Assembly (NCBI GenBank): GCA_030272585.1
Contig: BSYQ01000007.1
Coordinates: 4,778,001-4,842,000 of the forward strand
DNA from: Bryopsis sp. KO-2023
Lineage: Eukaryota > Chlorophyta > Ulvophyceae > Bryopsidales > Bryopsidaceae
Direction of reading: 5' to 3'
Length of the DNA: 64,000 nt
Within the stretch, counting starts at the first letter, position 1, and every line of letters begins with the position of its first letter. The notes beneath the pieces were generated by a model, which did no database searches, had not been told where the DNA came from, and was given only the letters and a program-made list of their open reading frames with translations. The position numbers and the translations under genes were made by a program. This document shows, in pieces, positions 24,060 through 36,676 of the stretch.

Positions 24060-27000
24060 CTACCCCACCAATGCCTTTCTTTTGTTCACCATGCTCGCCA
24101 CACTCTGTGCGACGATGCCCAGCATACGCTTTTCTGGGCTTTGGAATGCATCGATGGATTTCCTCTGAACACACAGGACCCCCACTGGAATTTGGTCTCC
24201 AGTGCTCCCACCAGCAAATGCCGGTACATACACTGTGTGGCAAGGCTTGATGGTTTCCCCGGAGAAGCTGTCTTCCTGGAGTTCGGGGAGGGGGGGCTCC
24301 AGTAGATTGCCGGCTGCAAGGGCATCTGTGGCCAGTTGTATATCCTTTGCGAGTCCCAGTTCCTTACCCCCCAGGGTGTTCTCGGCCATGAGTGCTCCCT
24401 CTTGATTGACTTGCAGAAATGTGGAACATATTGCACGGAAAACATGGGTGCAAAGGTCTTCGATGGCCTGATAAAACCTGTGGGCAAGTGAAGGGAATTC
24501 TGGTCAACAAAAGTTCCAAAAGTTCCGAAGTTGATTAATCGTCCTGGGTTATCTTCTCGCCCAATTATGTGGAGAGATTCGGTTTTCAACTCAAAAAAAA
24601 AAAAAAGTTGATACACCAGAAACATTGTGTGGAGGAGAATCAGCAAGCAGGAATTGGGATCCTATCAATTGTGAACCAACATCAATCAAGAGGAAAAGAC
24701 AATACTTTGTGTAGGAATGCATATGTCAGAATTAAGTGCAGCTTTCAGATCGAGGAGCCCCCCCTCAAAGTGACCTTCCGACCTGAGGGGGTTCAATCTG
24801 GCATCAGCCAAGAATTTCATGTGCTTCGTGAAGCTCTGCATTCGCCTGTCAGTCTCCAGCGACTCGTCATGTAATCTTGCATTTGACAAGAGGATGGATG
24901 CACCGACAGCGCTCTTCTCGCACAACTCCTCATCCTCTCGATCGAAATATGCTCTTCGCTTGTTGACATTCTCCAGAACTGCCACAATCTTGCCTGTACT
25001 CGAATCCACGACAGGAACACAAGCCACGGTAGACACCTGCAAGCCATGTCCATCAACTCTCTGATCGAAAAGGGGCTCCGCACGTGCTTCCCTGTGACAG
25101 CAAGCACAGATCAGTTTCTACCAGTCATCAAAACGCCACCCGACTGCAGGCGTTACCTTCAAAACTGTAGGTCGAATCATGCTTTATTTGATTCGGTTTG
25201 TTGAACACATACCTGACGTTGAGCACCTTGCCTGTTGTGGCAACATGGCCAGCGATTCCTTTGGACATCGAAAAGTGAACGTGATCCTTAGGGTTAGGTG
25301 CGTGGAGAGTCAGCTGATTTCGTTCTTCATTCACGATGAACACTTTCGAGCTCTCGCAGTTGAGCTTGTCTCGAAGCTCCCCAGCGATATCTCTGACTGC
25401 TTCGCTGGTGGTTCTTTGAATGACGACGTTTCTGACATCGATGTTCTTTTCCATACGCTGGGAAAACCTTTGGCAGTTCTCCAGTGTTATAGCCACCTGT
25501 GATGAAAACGAGGTCACAACACCCCAATCCACAAAACTGTCTTGGCACCAGCTGAAGAGCAAGGCCTCCCCCGCTAACCTGATTTGCCAATGATGTCAAA
25601 ATCTCCTCATCTCGGTCAGTGAAAGCCGAATCGTCCACATACGCAGGGGAAAGCGGCTCTGCCGCCGATCGTATCTTGTTCACTGCCTGAAGAAGGCCTA
25701 TGGGTGCTCCGAGCTGACTCAACACGGTCACCAATATTATCGACCGAGGTTTGACATTTGGGAGCTGGTCGATCGTGGCCTCAAAGAGGTTGTGCTTGCG
25801 AACATCGGGTAGATTCATGTTGGCACCACGCAGAAATGCAGAGCCAACCAGACCGGTGGCGGCGCGACGAAACCTCTTCCTTCGACCGCTGCAATAAGCT
25901 ACGAGTTCGCCGGTCCTCCGGTCCATTTGATACATTACACACTGCCCAGTCAAGACCAGGGATCAGCGAACACTAGTTGTCACAGTGAGGCGAAGTCGAG
26001 GAAGGTGATAAAGATCTGTACCATCTCTGCTTCGACTAACTTGACGGCGGCATCTGCGATTGTATGCATCAGCTTGACGGTGTCCAGCTCTGATGTCAGC
26101 GTTTGAACCATTTCGATCAGTTTCTTGTGAAGAAGGTCGTGGCTTCTCGCGCTCTCATAGACCTCTGCCGACCCAATACTCTTGGATATGGTGGAGCAAA
26201 TCGCCTTCATGAAAAAGTGATCGTCATGGTCGAACCGCTCTTCGCCATCCTCTTTCCCAACAGCCTTCATGACTACTTTCCCAACATCTGCGTTTCCAGA
26301 CGCCCCCATTGAGGGGCATTTCATTGCAATGCATACCACCGGTGTTGGCGCTGAGCCCTGGCAGCAGTGAACAGTCGTCGTTTAAAGGGGGTTCGAGCTA
26401 AATTCCACAAGAAACAAGGCGAGATGGACAATACCATTATTTGGTGATCTTGCTCTGTGTCGAAAGAAGGATGCTTGTGCTGATCCTCGACGCACACAGT
26501 GGATCCAGTCTGTGCAGTGTATCCAGCAAGGCCTCTGCCAACAGGAATTGGACTCGTGACGGCGCTATCTGGAGCGATGCATTTCATCTTTCCAGACCGA
26601 ACGATGTACACATATACTGCTCTGGCCTGAAGAGTAACCACATCATATTAAGTTTGGACACCAGACTTTTCAATCAATTAACCGAATGTGGAATCAGTGG
26701 GTGCGTCCAGCTTACAACCTATTTTGGACTGACCTTCATTACGCTCTTCGCAATGTTCACCGCAGTTTCAAGAGCCCGATGAGGGTGCAAGTCGGACATC
26801 ATACTGTTGCATTGCAATACCCTATTTAGATTTGCGGCCACTCCCCCTAAACTCGTGAACTTGTTGCTGATATCCTGCAGCGCCATCAACCGTTTGGTGT
26901 GCGGAACGATTTCTATAAGCTCGATTTCGTCATCCGGACTCAGAAAGAGCGGCGCCTTCTCAATGTATCCCTGTTCCACAATCCAGAGAATCAGAATTTT

Positions 27001-28310
27001 CGTTGTCTTGTGTCTATTAAAATGTTAGATTCCACGAGATAGCCCCTTTGATATGCACCTCTCTTGCAGCACCACCACTCGACACATGCTTGTTCGAGTT
27101 GCAGATCAGCTCCGCGTGGTGCGTATCCTGGTCCCTTGAAGAACTAGTTGCCCTTAAGTACAGCCAACAGCCAACTCAGGCGCTACCAAGCATAAAACCT
27201 GCGGTGTGCGGGACAAATATTGTTGTCGCCCCTAGAAAACTACGGCAGCAGCACCTTCTGAAAAAATCCAATGTTTGGGCTTCATGTTGGACTCTTTGTT
27301 TGTGGCACGCTTGAAGGTGTTCTTGTGCTTCTGCAATCCCAGTATTCGTGATGGCGAGTTCAATCTGATGGTTCGTTATTCGCACGACCTGTGCCTTCAT
27401 CTCCTGGTCGATAGTCGCCTGGGAAGTGCCCCTCGCTGCCTGTCAAGAGATATCAATACATTTAAAACATCTCTCTGGAGCGACAAGCCACCTATCCGAA
27501 AGATGCATTTCGAGAAGCCGCCAAAAACAGGCGCGCACTGCGCGATTCCGTTTCTCAACTAGATCACAACATTGTGTCTTACCTCGACCTCCCCAAGTTT
27601 CGCAGCGAGTGATTTTATTTTTTTCGAGTTTCTGGAGGCAATGGCCACTTCGCACGCTTCGTCAGTTCTAACCAGGCGGCGAGTCATCAGTGTCTGCGTG
27701 CAAATACCAAATGAGTGAATCCATTTTGCTCGAGCGATCTCTGATCAGAGGTCGCCCTTCATGAAGGTCGCACAAAAAAGTTTGAAACCGTTGTACCTTG
27801 GTTTTGAGAACAAAACTGGGCTTTGACATTTGAGCTGATAAGGCCGCAATTTCCTCCTCAATGGCACGTTCCTTCTGTTTCAAAGTTTCTTGAAGCAACG
27901 TTTCTTCCCCAAGGGCGCCCTGCTGATGCAGACAAACGAGGTATGAGAAATCTTCAAAGACTGTCTCTGTTTGAAAATTAGGCTCGAACATCGCGCGCAC
28001 CTTGAGTTGCTCCACTTCTTTGAGAACACTTTTGAGTCCGGTGGCTCCATCCAGGTTGTATTCTGCTAGATCTCTGGATTGTTGCTTCAATCGTGACAAC
28101 TTCGAACCATAGGCTTTTTGTGCAGACGCCTGTGGAACCCCGGGAACAAAACACATCATCACCATTCAATCAATTCGATAGCGGTGGCCGCACCCTATCT
28201 GAATATACATCCTCTTCGGTTCTAAAGTCTGTTGGGTCTGTTGGCAACACACGCACAGTTTTGTGGAGCAAAGACGATACTCCATTGTCGGGCATCATGA
28301 ACATCTCCAT
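24060..28310 (-). CDS. Multi-GAF domain protein with N-terminal coiled coil
   Basis: Thirteen exons join in phase: 28310-28194, 28129-28001, 27919-27797, 27693-27583, 27439-27255, 27134-27059, 26970-26734, 26626-26435, 26357-26022, 25941-25579, 25496-25213, 25091-24783 and 24477-24060; 959 residues. Residues about 40-240 are charged and predicted coiled coil (KQKERAIEEEIAALSAQM is typical). Four GAF or GAF-like units follow, at roughly 265-430, 475-630, 635-800 and 820-959. The second (NKI...FTDRDEE) and third (NKRRAYFDREDEE) both keep the NKxnFx3DE signature that marks cyclic-nucleotide-binding GAF domains in phosphodiesterases such as PDE2/5/6/10/11 and in the cyanobacterial cyclase CyaB1. 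The first and fourth are degenerate at that motif. No phosphodiesterase HD motif, cyclase, kinase or other output domain is present before the stop at 24060. I infer a cNMP sensor or scaffold; the name of the family is not known to me. The acceptor at exon 3 has a CAGCAG ambiguity (one extra Gln). Confidence 0.85.
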
Positions 28311-28733
28311 AGGATTGCGGCTCCATTTCAGACGGCCGCCTGCTGCTGAACTCCATGGTTCCTAGGTACATACAGCGAAATCCCGCTTTTGATCTTGTTT
28401 CTTCATCCGACCCCCATCCCTATTCCCACAATAAGCCATGAAGGCAAACTGTGCTCCACCACAGCCTCTGCACCCAGTGATTTCAGGCCAGCAGGAAGGA
28501 GCAGCCACTCAATCTTGGTTCACCTGCAATGGTGCAGCCTTTGATTTGTCAACTTTCGCCTTCCCCACATCATCCCCACACGTGCTCTCCATTTTCTGCT
28601 TTCTTCTTTTTCCACCGAAAACGATCACATCAACGAATCAAGCGGCCACTCTCGTTTGCGTCTGACATTCGTTCCTCCCCATTTTAGATGTGCGTTGGGC
28701 GACGATTTTGGTCACCGTGTTCTGGACGTCTTG
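28311..28733. promoter_or_regulatory. Divergent intergenic region (GAF protein / Nup85)
   Basis: About 420 nt between divergent start codons. It stays open in one frame just upstream of the Nup85 start, but there is no in-frame ATG, so it is read as leader and promoter. No defined element was recognised. Confidence 0.35.
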
Positions 28734-31700
28734 ATGGAGGTTGAAAGGAACGAGAGGTCGACTGGGAAGGTCGTGCCAGTTTCGTTGAGTGGAGAGTTTG
28801 GGTCGTTTGTTGGTTGGGGGCCGTTCGACCAGCTTGACTCGTTTGATGTCGGGAGCGGAGGCTCGACTCACCTCAGGAACTCGTGGTAAAATCGAGCGAA
28901 ACCCCTTTCTTTTGCTAGCTAGTGGGATGCATATTCTGTGGCGGGCTGTTGATTCCCTTTTTGTGTTTATGTCTTTTTTTTTACCAGGGAAATTTGTGGC
29001 AACGACAGAGGAAAACTTGAATACTTGGCTCATGACTTCTTTGCTGTCCTTAGCTGTGAAACTGGTGGGTTTGTTTGAAGGGCGATTTTTGGCATAATAT
29101 TGGTTTTTGTAAGACTAGAAATGGTAAAATCTTTTGGGAAACAGAGATCAATTTGGATGCATCAGACAACCAAAAAAAATGGATGAAACTTTGGACCTTG
29201 ATTTCGAACAGGACTGGTGTGTGAGGTCTTGAGAAGGCTAGTGGGCAAAATCAAATAAACCGTTGTATAGCATTTGGATTCAGTATATCTTTCAGGGGTA
29301 GGAAATTTTAATTGTGATCGGAAAGAGGGGGGGGGGTTCATCGTTGCTTACCAAGGTTCTTTTTGTATGAGCAAAGGATGGGTGCCTGTGTTTGTTCAGA
29401 CGAGGAGTTAATGGACAAAGTGCATGTGTTCGGTACGAAATGCATCACAGCTTATGGAAAATGGGGCGACAGGTAAACCACCATCATTCCGGCGATTTCC
29501 GGCAATCCGCCGGAACCAAACTTTTTTCAGATCATACCTGAGCCAACATGCAGATGACTGAAGTGAAATCGACACCATGGCAAAAAGAAACTGGCATCGT
29601 AGTTTTCGTAATGGGCATCCTGCCGTCTTGTTCATGCTTGATTTGGGTTATTGATGTAGCAGCCGAATACAGGAAGACACCGAAGCTCGGGCTCTGGACA
29701 AGGCAACCATTATGCTAATCCATGTTATATTTGGGCACAACCATCGGGAATTGGGACACCTGGCGCAGGTGAGAAAAAAGACACCTTTTCCACACTAGAG
29801 TGGATTCTTGAGTAGTAGAATTACGATACACACACATATATATATGTGTATATGTTCGATTGATTAGAGGTATCATTTAGGGGGTCACCTCAGATTTCAG
29901 GTCAGACTGGCGGAACTGCACCAGCTGAGTCCCAATCAATGGAACCCCCGTTGTGTATACTACCAACCCAAAGCGTAAAAGAAAGGGGGGGTGGTTATCT
30001 GTGTGAATCATCAGGGTATGCAGATTGCTTTGGTATGTTTATGGTCAGGGGCTGATCGATTGGTACACACTGTACCAAGACATGCTGGAATTGCCCCAGT
30101 CTTCCATTTCAGAAACCGTCGACCCCAAAGAGAGTTGGAGCGCCGTCCACTTGGCTCAATGGTACAACCGTTGCGAAGCCGAAGGGGAAAAGTTTAGCCT
30201 CTACTGGTGAGACGTGCAAGGAAATCGATACGCGCAATGGAGCCCCTTTACGCAGCAAAATCTGGCTGCACAAAGCAGGGATGTTTCCTGCCCTTCAGGC
30301 TTGATACTCGTCGCAGGTTTACTAATAATTGGAAGCTTCTTCCTCCCTGGCTAGCATTCATTACCGATCGATCGAATTCAGTCATGCCATGCATGTCCAA
30401 TGATGCAGAGCTGTCTCAAGACCTCCGAGAAAAAAAAGACATTTCTTTTTGTAATTCGTGCAGGGATTGTTGTTTGCGGTGTGCGGCACTGGGTTGGGAC
30501 GTAGCTTTAGTCGAGTTGCTGAAACTGCACACATCTTATCGATCCGTGAACCCTTCCAAACAGCAAGAGACAGAGGTAATCCCTCCAACACGCTTCAGTT
30601 TCAATTTCGCTTTCCTCAAGCTCCACGGGGCATTGCTTCTCCAAAGGAATCTGTTATGCCTAATGCTATAGACATTATTTTGGTGTGTCAGGTTGAGTTT
30701 CTGCAATTGGTGATGGCATTGGTCGAGAGCAGACCAAGGCTAGGGTCCATATTGCCCTATGATGTGGAAACCAACATGCCTCGAGACTGTGCGAATTGGG
30801 AGGAGTTCCAGAGCATGCTGCAAGGATTTAATGGGCATATCTCGGTGATCCGTCGAGACTACAAGTTCGAAGAGGCCAGGCAAAAAAACCCTGCTTTCGC
30901 GAACAACCTCGAGAGGATTCTGTTGGTGCTGAGCGCCAAAGTGAGTGTAAACACAGCAAGAAAAGGAACGATTTCCAGCTTTGAAAGAGATTCTTGCAAA
31001 AGCTGGAGTGTGTATGTCTGACCACAGCAAAAAAAACTCCCCGTGCAGGAAACGATGCATCTTGAACGATCGATAAAACGATGTAAAAAGCAACCTTGCG
31101 AATCTGTGGTGTGCTCTCGTTTCTGGGTTCTGCCATTTTGAATTCTGGAGTGGAAAGAGGGTGCCAACTTTTTGAGCGGAGCTTTTTTGGTTTGTCCAGA
31201 TTCAACCACTGAAGGAAAGCACGCATGGATGGCTGGAGTTTCTTGTGGGTCAATTGAAAAGCCGTCGAGCAGATAGCACACGAGAAGTGCTGCCCAATTT
31301 GGCTTTGGAATGCATGAATGTCAAGGGAGACCCATACAGCAGCGAAGATCGACGGCCTTGGCTCTTGGAGCTGCTGATGGTAATGATTCGATCGACACAT
31401 TATTGAAGCGGTCCATGCCACTCATTGGCATGATGGACAGGGTGTATGGGGTTTTCCAACCTGGATGTAGTACCTTTGAGAAAATAACATTTGTCAAAGC
31501 CAGAGAAGGAAGAAGTGCTGGTTATTTGCTGTTTGAGGGCCCACGCTGGCTGATTTCCACAGTGTTCCATATATAAGGGGGCTTCAGGTTCATCCGTTAG
31601 TGTTGAAGGGGAAATATTTTTGTGGGGACCTTTCTTTTTATGACTCGATTAGAGGAGCGAAATTTTCAAAAAAAAAGAACATATTGAAACATTTTATCTC

Positions 31701-33197
31701 TTTGTGTTGGTCCGCTGATTTGACTAATGAGGTTGGCTGCTGAACCGGACCACATGCTTTCCCTAGGCTTCGGTAGATCTCGACATTCCAAGGGTGTTGG
31801 ACTGCTTGATGGATTGCGACGTCCCCCTCAGCCCTATGTGTCGAGTTCATTCAGCAGCAATGCTCATGAAACATGGATTCACGAGGGATGCCTGGTTGGC
31901 CGTCGATCCTAGCATTGGAGTCAGCAGAATTGAGCGGTACTGCATGGAGGTGGCTTCTGGACTCGAGGATTGGGGGGTGGCTTTCAAGTATCTGGAGGGT
32001 TGTCCGAAAGGGAAAAAAGGGGCGATGATCGCCAGGCTCGATGCATTGCAGGTAGGATCCACCCCCTCCTCCTACAGGAGTGTGATTCAGTTTCGGTTGT
32101 CGGGTTTTTGGCCAGGTGAAGTGAAAAGATGAAATGGAAATGGTTGGTTGCTGGATTGCTGGGTTGCTTTGCAGTAGATCGATGGTGGCCACGATCTCTG
32201 GTTTCTTGTGAAGGATTTTTAATTTTTTTTTGGGGGGAGACAGGTTGTGGTAGGGAGTGGGAGGGTTGCATAAAAGCAGGGGTCGTTGATTCTGAATTCG
32301 ATTGGCTGGGGTCATTTCAGGTTGGTAGTGAAGACTTTCCGTTGCATACGGCATTGGAGGTTTGCAAACGGGCTGGGATTGTCAAGTATGGAAATCGTTT
32401 GCTTCACGAGCATGGCGTTCGGCTGATTCAGAGAGGGGAACTGGGGGAGAGTCTGTCATGCTTGATTCAAAGCCAAGACTTGAAACTGGCAAACGTAATA
32501 CTGGATAGAATGCTGGATGATTTGAAAATCCAGCTGGATGTTAGTCTTCAACAAGAAAAGGTATGTCATGTCAGACTTTCCCACGAAATGTCCTGTCACA
32601 TTTCTGTTCCAGGCTGGAGTTTTCGTAGGGGTGCCTTTGTCTTTCAAGATGCTTTTTCGAGTTGTGTGTTTTGGAGTGAAAGCTTGAGGATGACTTCCCC
32701 ATCCCATATGTGCAACGAGAAATCGATTCATGGAAGTTTTGGTAACTGTGCTTTCTTTTTTGTTATTCCAGTTGGCCCTGCCTGCAATGCCATACGAAGA
32801 CTGGCTGGATTCCGTAATGGAGGCTGCCAACAAGTGTGGCTTCGATTCACCCATTCTATCGTTTTTTCAAAGCTACAGGGATCTAAGGAAAAATCTGGAC
32901 GAAATCCTCTATGGCAGGCCGGAGTCTGATGCTGCGTCGATCTGTGCTAAATCAGTTCGCAAGGGTTTCTTGTCCATTCTGGATGCTGATCACTTGCCAC
33001 ACCACATCGGGGTGCATTTCATTACGCGTGCATGCAGGGTGCATAAATTGTATCCAGAAGTGTTCGATGTTTTTGATTGCGTGGCGCTGGCTGCAAACCT
33101 GGACAAGGCTGCCAGCGAGGATGCAACCGCCAATCGAATATTGCACCAATTCAGAATAGATCTCTTCAAGCTGCTGCAGACTGCACACAAGTCGTAA
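28734..33197 (+). CDS. NUP85: Nucleoporin Nup85 (Y-complex)
   Basis: Scaffold nucleoporin of the Nup107-160 (Y) complex. Eleven exons join in phase: 28734-28885, 28988-29064, 29400-29472, 29663-29768, 30049-30206, 30464-30575, 30692-30940, 31200-31379, 31767-32051, 32321-32560 and 32772-33197; 685 residues against about 650-720 in the family. The similarity is moderate and clearest in the second half: YCMEVASGLEDWGVAFKYLE followed by FPLHTALEVCKRAGI and RGELGESLSCLIQSQD matches the Nup85 run EYASGLF...YFDYCPE...KALKVLRICEQR...GSALSWSIRAKD. The N-terminus has a short Trp-Gly-Pro segment (FVGWGPFD) as in Nup85. The rest is helical. The start was placed at the first in-frame ATG after the promoter; an additional upstream exon is possible. 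The exon 4 acceptor could be three bases earlier. Convergent with the ankyrin gene, 247 nt apart. Confidence 0.8.
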
Positions 33198-33444
33198 CAA
33201 AGCACTGCTCACCAGGCAGCCATCTTTTTTTCTTTCTTTCTTTTTCTTTCTGGCTAAATACGAATATAGGTAGACAAAGGAGGGCGTGAGTGGCATCTTG
33301 TAGGTTTCGAGAATAATTCAAAACGCACGGTTGGTTGGGGCATTGTGGCTTGGGGCTTTGGGGGGGGGTCGTGCATATCAAGTTTGATTGTACATCATTG
33401 TCACAACGATGGTTGAAAAAATGGGGGGAACAGGCTGAAGCGTT

Positions 33445-35865
33445 CTATCTGTTTTTTTTCCTCCCTCTGCACCATGTGCATCTTGAAGAGGCAATCCGGA
33501 AATCTTCATCATCAGAGTCGAAATGAACCTCCTGCAATCATACCGCACAAACTCCATGTGATTCTTTTTTACCAACAGTGGTCCACAAGCGAAGAAACAA
33601 GCTTTTGGCCTGAGCTAATGTATATTGATTGAAGAAGCAAGGTGTTTTGTTACATAATCGACCTAACCCCTGAGTAACTTCCTTTTCCATACGTACCACA
33701 TTTGCGCTCTGAACAACGAAACGCACCTTCTGTGGTGAAGTGTTTTGTTGGAGGGATTCCGGTTTCATCTCTTCGACCAATTTCAGTATCTCCACAGCTC
33801 CGACCGCCTGGGCTTCATCCAATGCCGTCCTGCCTTCGTTATCTTTCAGCGCAGCGCACGCACCCTTCTGAATCAGCAGTTTGGCGACCTCCACATGTCC
33901 GCTTTTCGCCGCCACCAGTAGAGCTGTTTCCCCATTCTTGTTTTTGTGGTCTATCGCGGCGCCATGCGTCAAGATGTGCTGCACAAGATTGTTCTGCCCA
34001 GTTTTCGACGCCTCCAACAGCGGCGTATCTCCATCCTTGTCAGGTTTGTCCACGGCGGCGCCCAACGCCAAGAGTTTGGAGACAGCATCTCCATGACCAT
34101 TTCTAGCCGCCACATGGAGTGGGGTGTATCCTTCACTGTTTGCTTGATCCATAGAGGCGCTTCCGTGGCTGACCAACGCTGATATAACTCCAACATGCCC
34201 GTCCGCCGCCGCAAACATCAATGGTGTGAAGCACCAGTCCGCATCGACGGCCTTCACGTTCGCGCCATTGTCCAAAAGCATCAAGGTAATGTCAACGCTT
34301 CCCGAAAGGGCAGCCTTGTGCAGAGGGGTTTGGTTTGTGTAGTTTGCTTGATTCGTTTTCGCACCCTTCTTGATCAAGAACTCGACCAGATCTGTGTGTT
34401 GGCTCGTAATAGCTACGGAGAGCGGCGAGTCTCCCAGGTCGTTGCACTCGTCGATATTTGCCGACTTTTCCAGGAGCTTTTCCATGACCGTGATCTGCCC
34501 TTGCTCAGCGCAAATAAGTATCGGGGAAATTCCGTTCTCAGACAAGAAGCTCGCGTCCGCCCCACCCTTCAAAAGCACCTCCACAATATCATCTCTTCCT
34601 TCTCTGCACGCCTCAAAGAGTGGCGTCTCCCCCTTCCCATTGGCTAGGTCGGGACCAGTGCCAGCATCCACGAAAAGCTTGACGACATCTCGCTGGCCGC
34701 TACGCGATGCGTAGTGAAGAGCAGTGGAGTTTAGCAAGGGTTGTTTCGTCTCTGGATCCGCACCACTCTTTATCAAAGCCTCTACTACCGCGATATGGCC
34801 AGCAAAACTGGCCAGCATCAACGGGGTGAACCCCATATTGTTCGAGCTATTGTGGTCAGCTTTGTGTTTGAGCAGTTCAGACACCACTTCCGCATCTCCA
34901 ATTCTGGAAGCGACGATCAAAGCATCATCTCCACTTCTGTCTTTCAGTCCAACATCAGCCCCGTTTTCCAGCAAGAGAGCAACAATCGCAGACTGCTTGT
35001 GCTGAGATGCAAGAAGCAAAGGCGTCATCAGATTGGGCCCACGACAGTTTACGTCCGCGCCGTCTGCCAGGGAGGATCGAACACCTTCTGCATCTCCTTT
35101 TTCCACAGCGAAGAAAATACCGTCACAGGACTTGATCAGCTCCCATGATGTGAATGCATCTCCGAGCAAACCGATAGCCTCCAGCACCTCATCAGATTTC
35201 GAATATTGCACCACTCCTTGCCCCTCATCATCCAACATCGTCACATCCGCCCCGGCATCCAATAAATAGTGTATGGTGCGAAGACACCCCTCCTTGCAAG
35301 CAGACATTATGGGGGTCATTCCCAGCCTGTTTGGATGATTGACGGGGCATCCTGCCTTCACAAGGAAGCGAACGATGTTCACATTCTTACTTCTCGTTGC
35401 CCAATGCAGAGCTCCTTCACCCAGCTCGTCCTCGAAAAGTATATTTGCGTTTTTCTCAATGAGGATTGCCACTACATCGTAGTGGCCGGCGGCAGCCGCC
35501 CGAATCAGAGGTGAAAAGCTGTACTCATTCACTTGGTCAACCTGAGCTCCCCGCTCCAGTAAGTATTTCACAACCGGAGCATGGCCCTTGAACGCGGCTA
35601 GGGACAGAGGCGAGCTCGCCTTATCATCCGTGGAATTGATACTTGTGCCCTTGGAGACAAGGTCCTCAACGACGTCCAATCGACCGTGCGTGCAAGCATC
35701 AAGCAGTCTTAGCTCCTGATATCTCTGCAATCCATCCTCAGCGTTCGCCGCATCCGGAGCGGCCCCTGCATCGCGTTTTCATATCGAGGGTTTGTTTCGA
35801 GTGTCAACAAGACGGCGGCCGAATGCTTTTTGCAAAAATCTTGACAGAAACGAAAATGGCGCCAT
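33445..35865 (-). CDS. Ankyrin-repeat protein (about 17-18 repeats)
   Basis: Three exons: 35865-35814, 35765-33697 and 33531-33445; 735 residues. Exon 2 alone encodes an almost unbroken series of 33-residue ankyrin repeats with the usual TPLxxAxxxGHxxVVxxLLxxGAxxD pattern (for example GYTPLHVAARNGHGDAVSKL and GETALLVAAKSGHVEVAKLL). One repeat near residue 210 is irregular (SKSDEVLEAIGLLGDAF). The repeats probably form a protein-binding solenoid; the partner cannot be told. The start uses an ATG in a strong context (ACCATGG) and encodes a short hydrophobic/basic leader, MAPFSFLSRFLQKAFGR. An apparent 48-nt intron (35813-35766) carries an in-frame TGA, so it must be removed. The C-terminal exon is acidic then basic (FDSDDEDF...RGRKKNR); the alternative is read-through past 33697 to a stop near 33538. 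It is divergent from the HECT ligase gene. Confidence 0.85.
35766..35813 (-). other. Apparent 48-nt intron in the ankyrin gene
   Basis: The donor is GTCTTG and the acceptor GATGCAG. It joins phase 1 to phase 1 and removes an in-frame TGA between the best ATG and the repeat exon. All other clear introns here exceed about 75 nt, so this is an unusually short intron or a wrong gene start. Confidence 0.5.
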
Positions 35866-36676
35866 GGTTTGGAATCAAATCGAGAATTGCACATCTGTAA
35901 ATGTATGTTTGGTGATTCGTCGGCACACCTGGGATCTTCTCCATTCCAGTCATCCCTGCCCTTCGCTCCAAATCTTAACTCTTTCTCTTTGACTCCAGAC
36001 CTTAAGAGGAACACTAGGGTTTCAAGACTGGTCTTCGACGATTCTTATCAATCTTGTGGTTTGGGTTCTTGGATGCATTGGTCATTTTCGCGTTTGATTT
36101 ACAGCCCGCACGTGGGGCCTGGTCGTCACTATTATCTGCGCGGACTGAAAATCGTCTAAAAGACGAGGCGTTCGTCGGAATCGTTTCAAGCTTACGAGCT
36201 ACCTCCATCATTTTTCAACGGGAGTATCTTCAACACTACGATGTGCACTAGGGACATTGCAGACATAACAGATTGAACGGCGATTGAACCACATTGTGTG
36301 CGCGCGCGCTAGGATGCGTGCAGTATGTTGTTACACGAACACAGATGAAGCTGACCCATTCGAATTTCCGAGTCGCCCTTCTTCCCGACGCACGTCGCTG
36401 ACCCACGTCTGTCGGATTCCTGTGGCGGCGTGACATCATCAAAAGCAATGAGAGGAGGAGCGAATACTGTCATTCCAATCCTTATCGTCAAGTTCCGTAA
36501 CAACCGCCGGTCAACCGCCGACAACATGGCTCCCTAACCCCTGCGCGCTCGGATTATAGCTTGATTGAGTTCGGAACGCAGCGCCGCCATCTTGCGCATA
36601 GTTCGCACTGTTTATTCGCAGGACGAAATTGTTCGTTGTTGTTGAGCATCCCAGGTTACACGCCTCAGTCGTAGCC
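35866..36676. promoter_or_regulatory. Divergent intergenic region (ankyrin / HECT ligase)
   Basis: About 810 nt between two divergent start codons, containing a short GC alternation near 36300. Small open frames in it show no recognisable product. Promoters and leaders of both genes are expected here. Confidence 0.35.
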
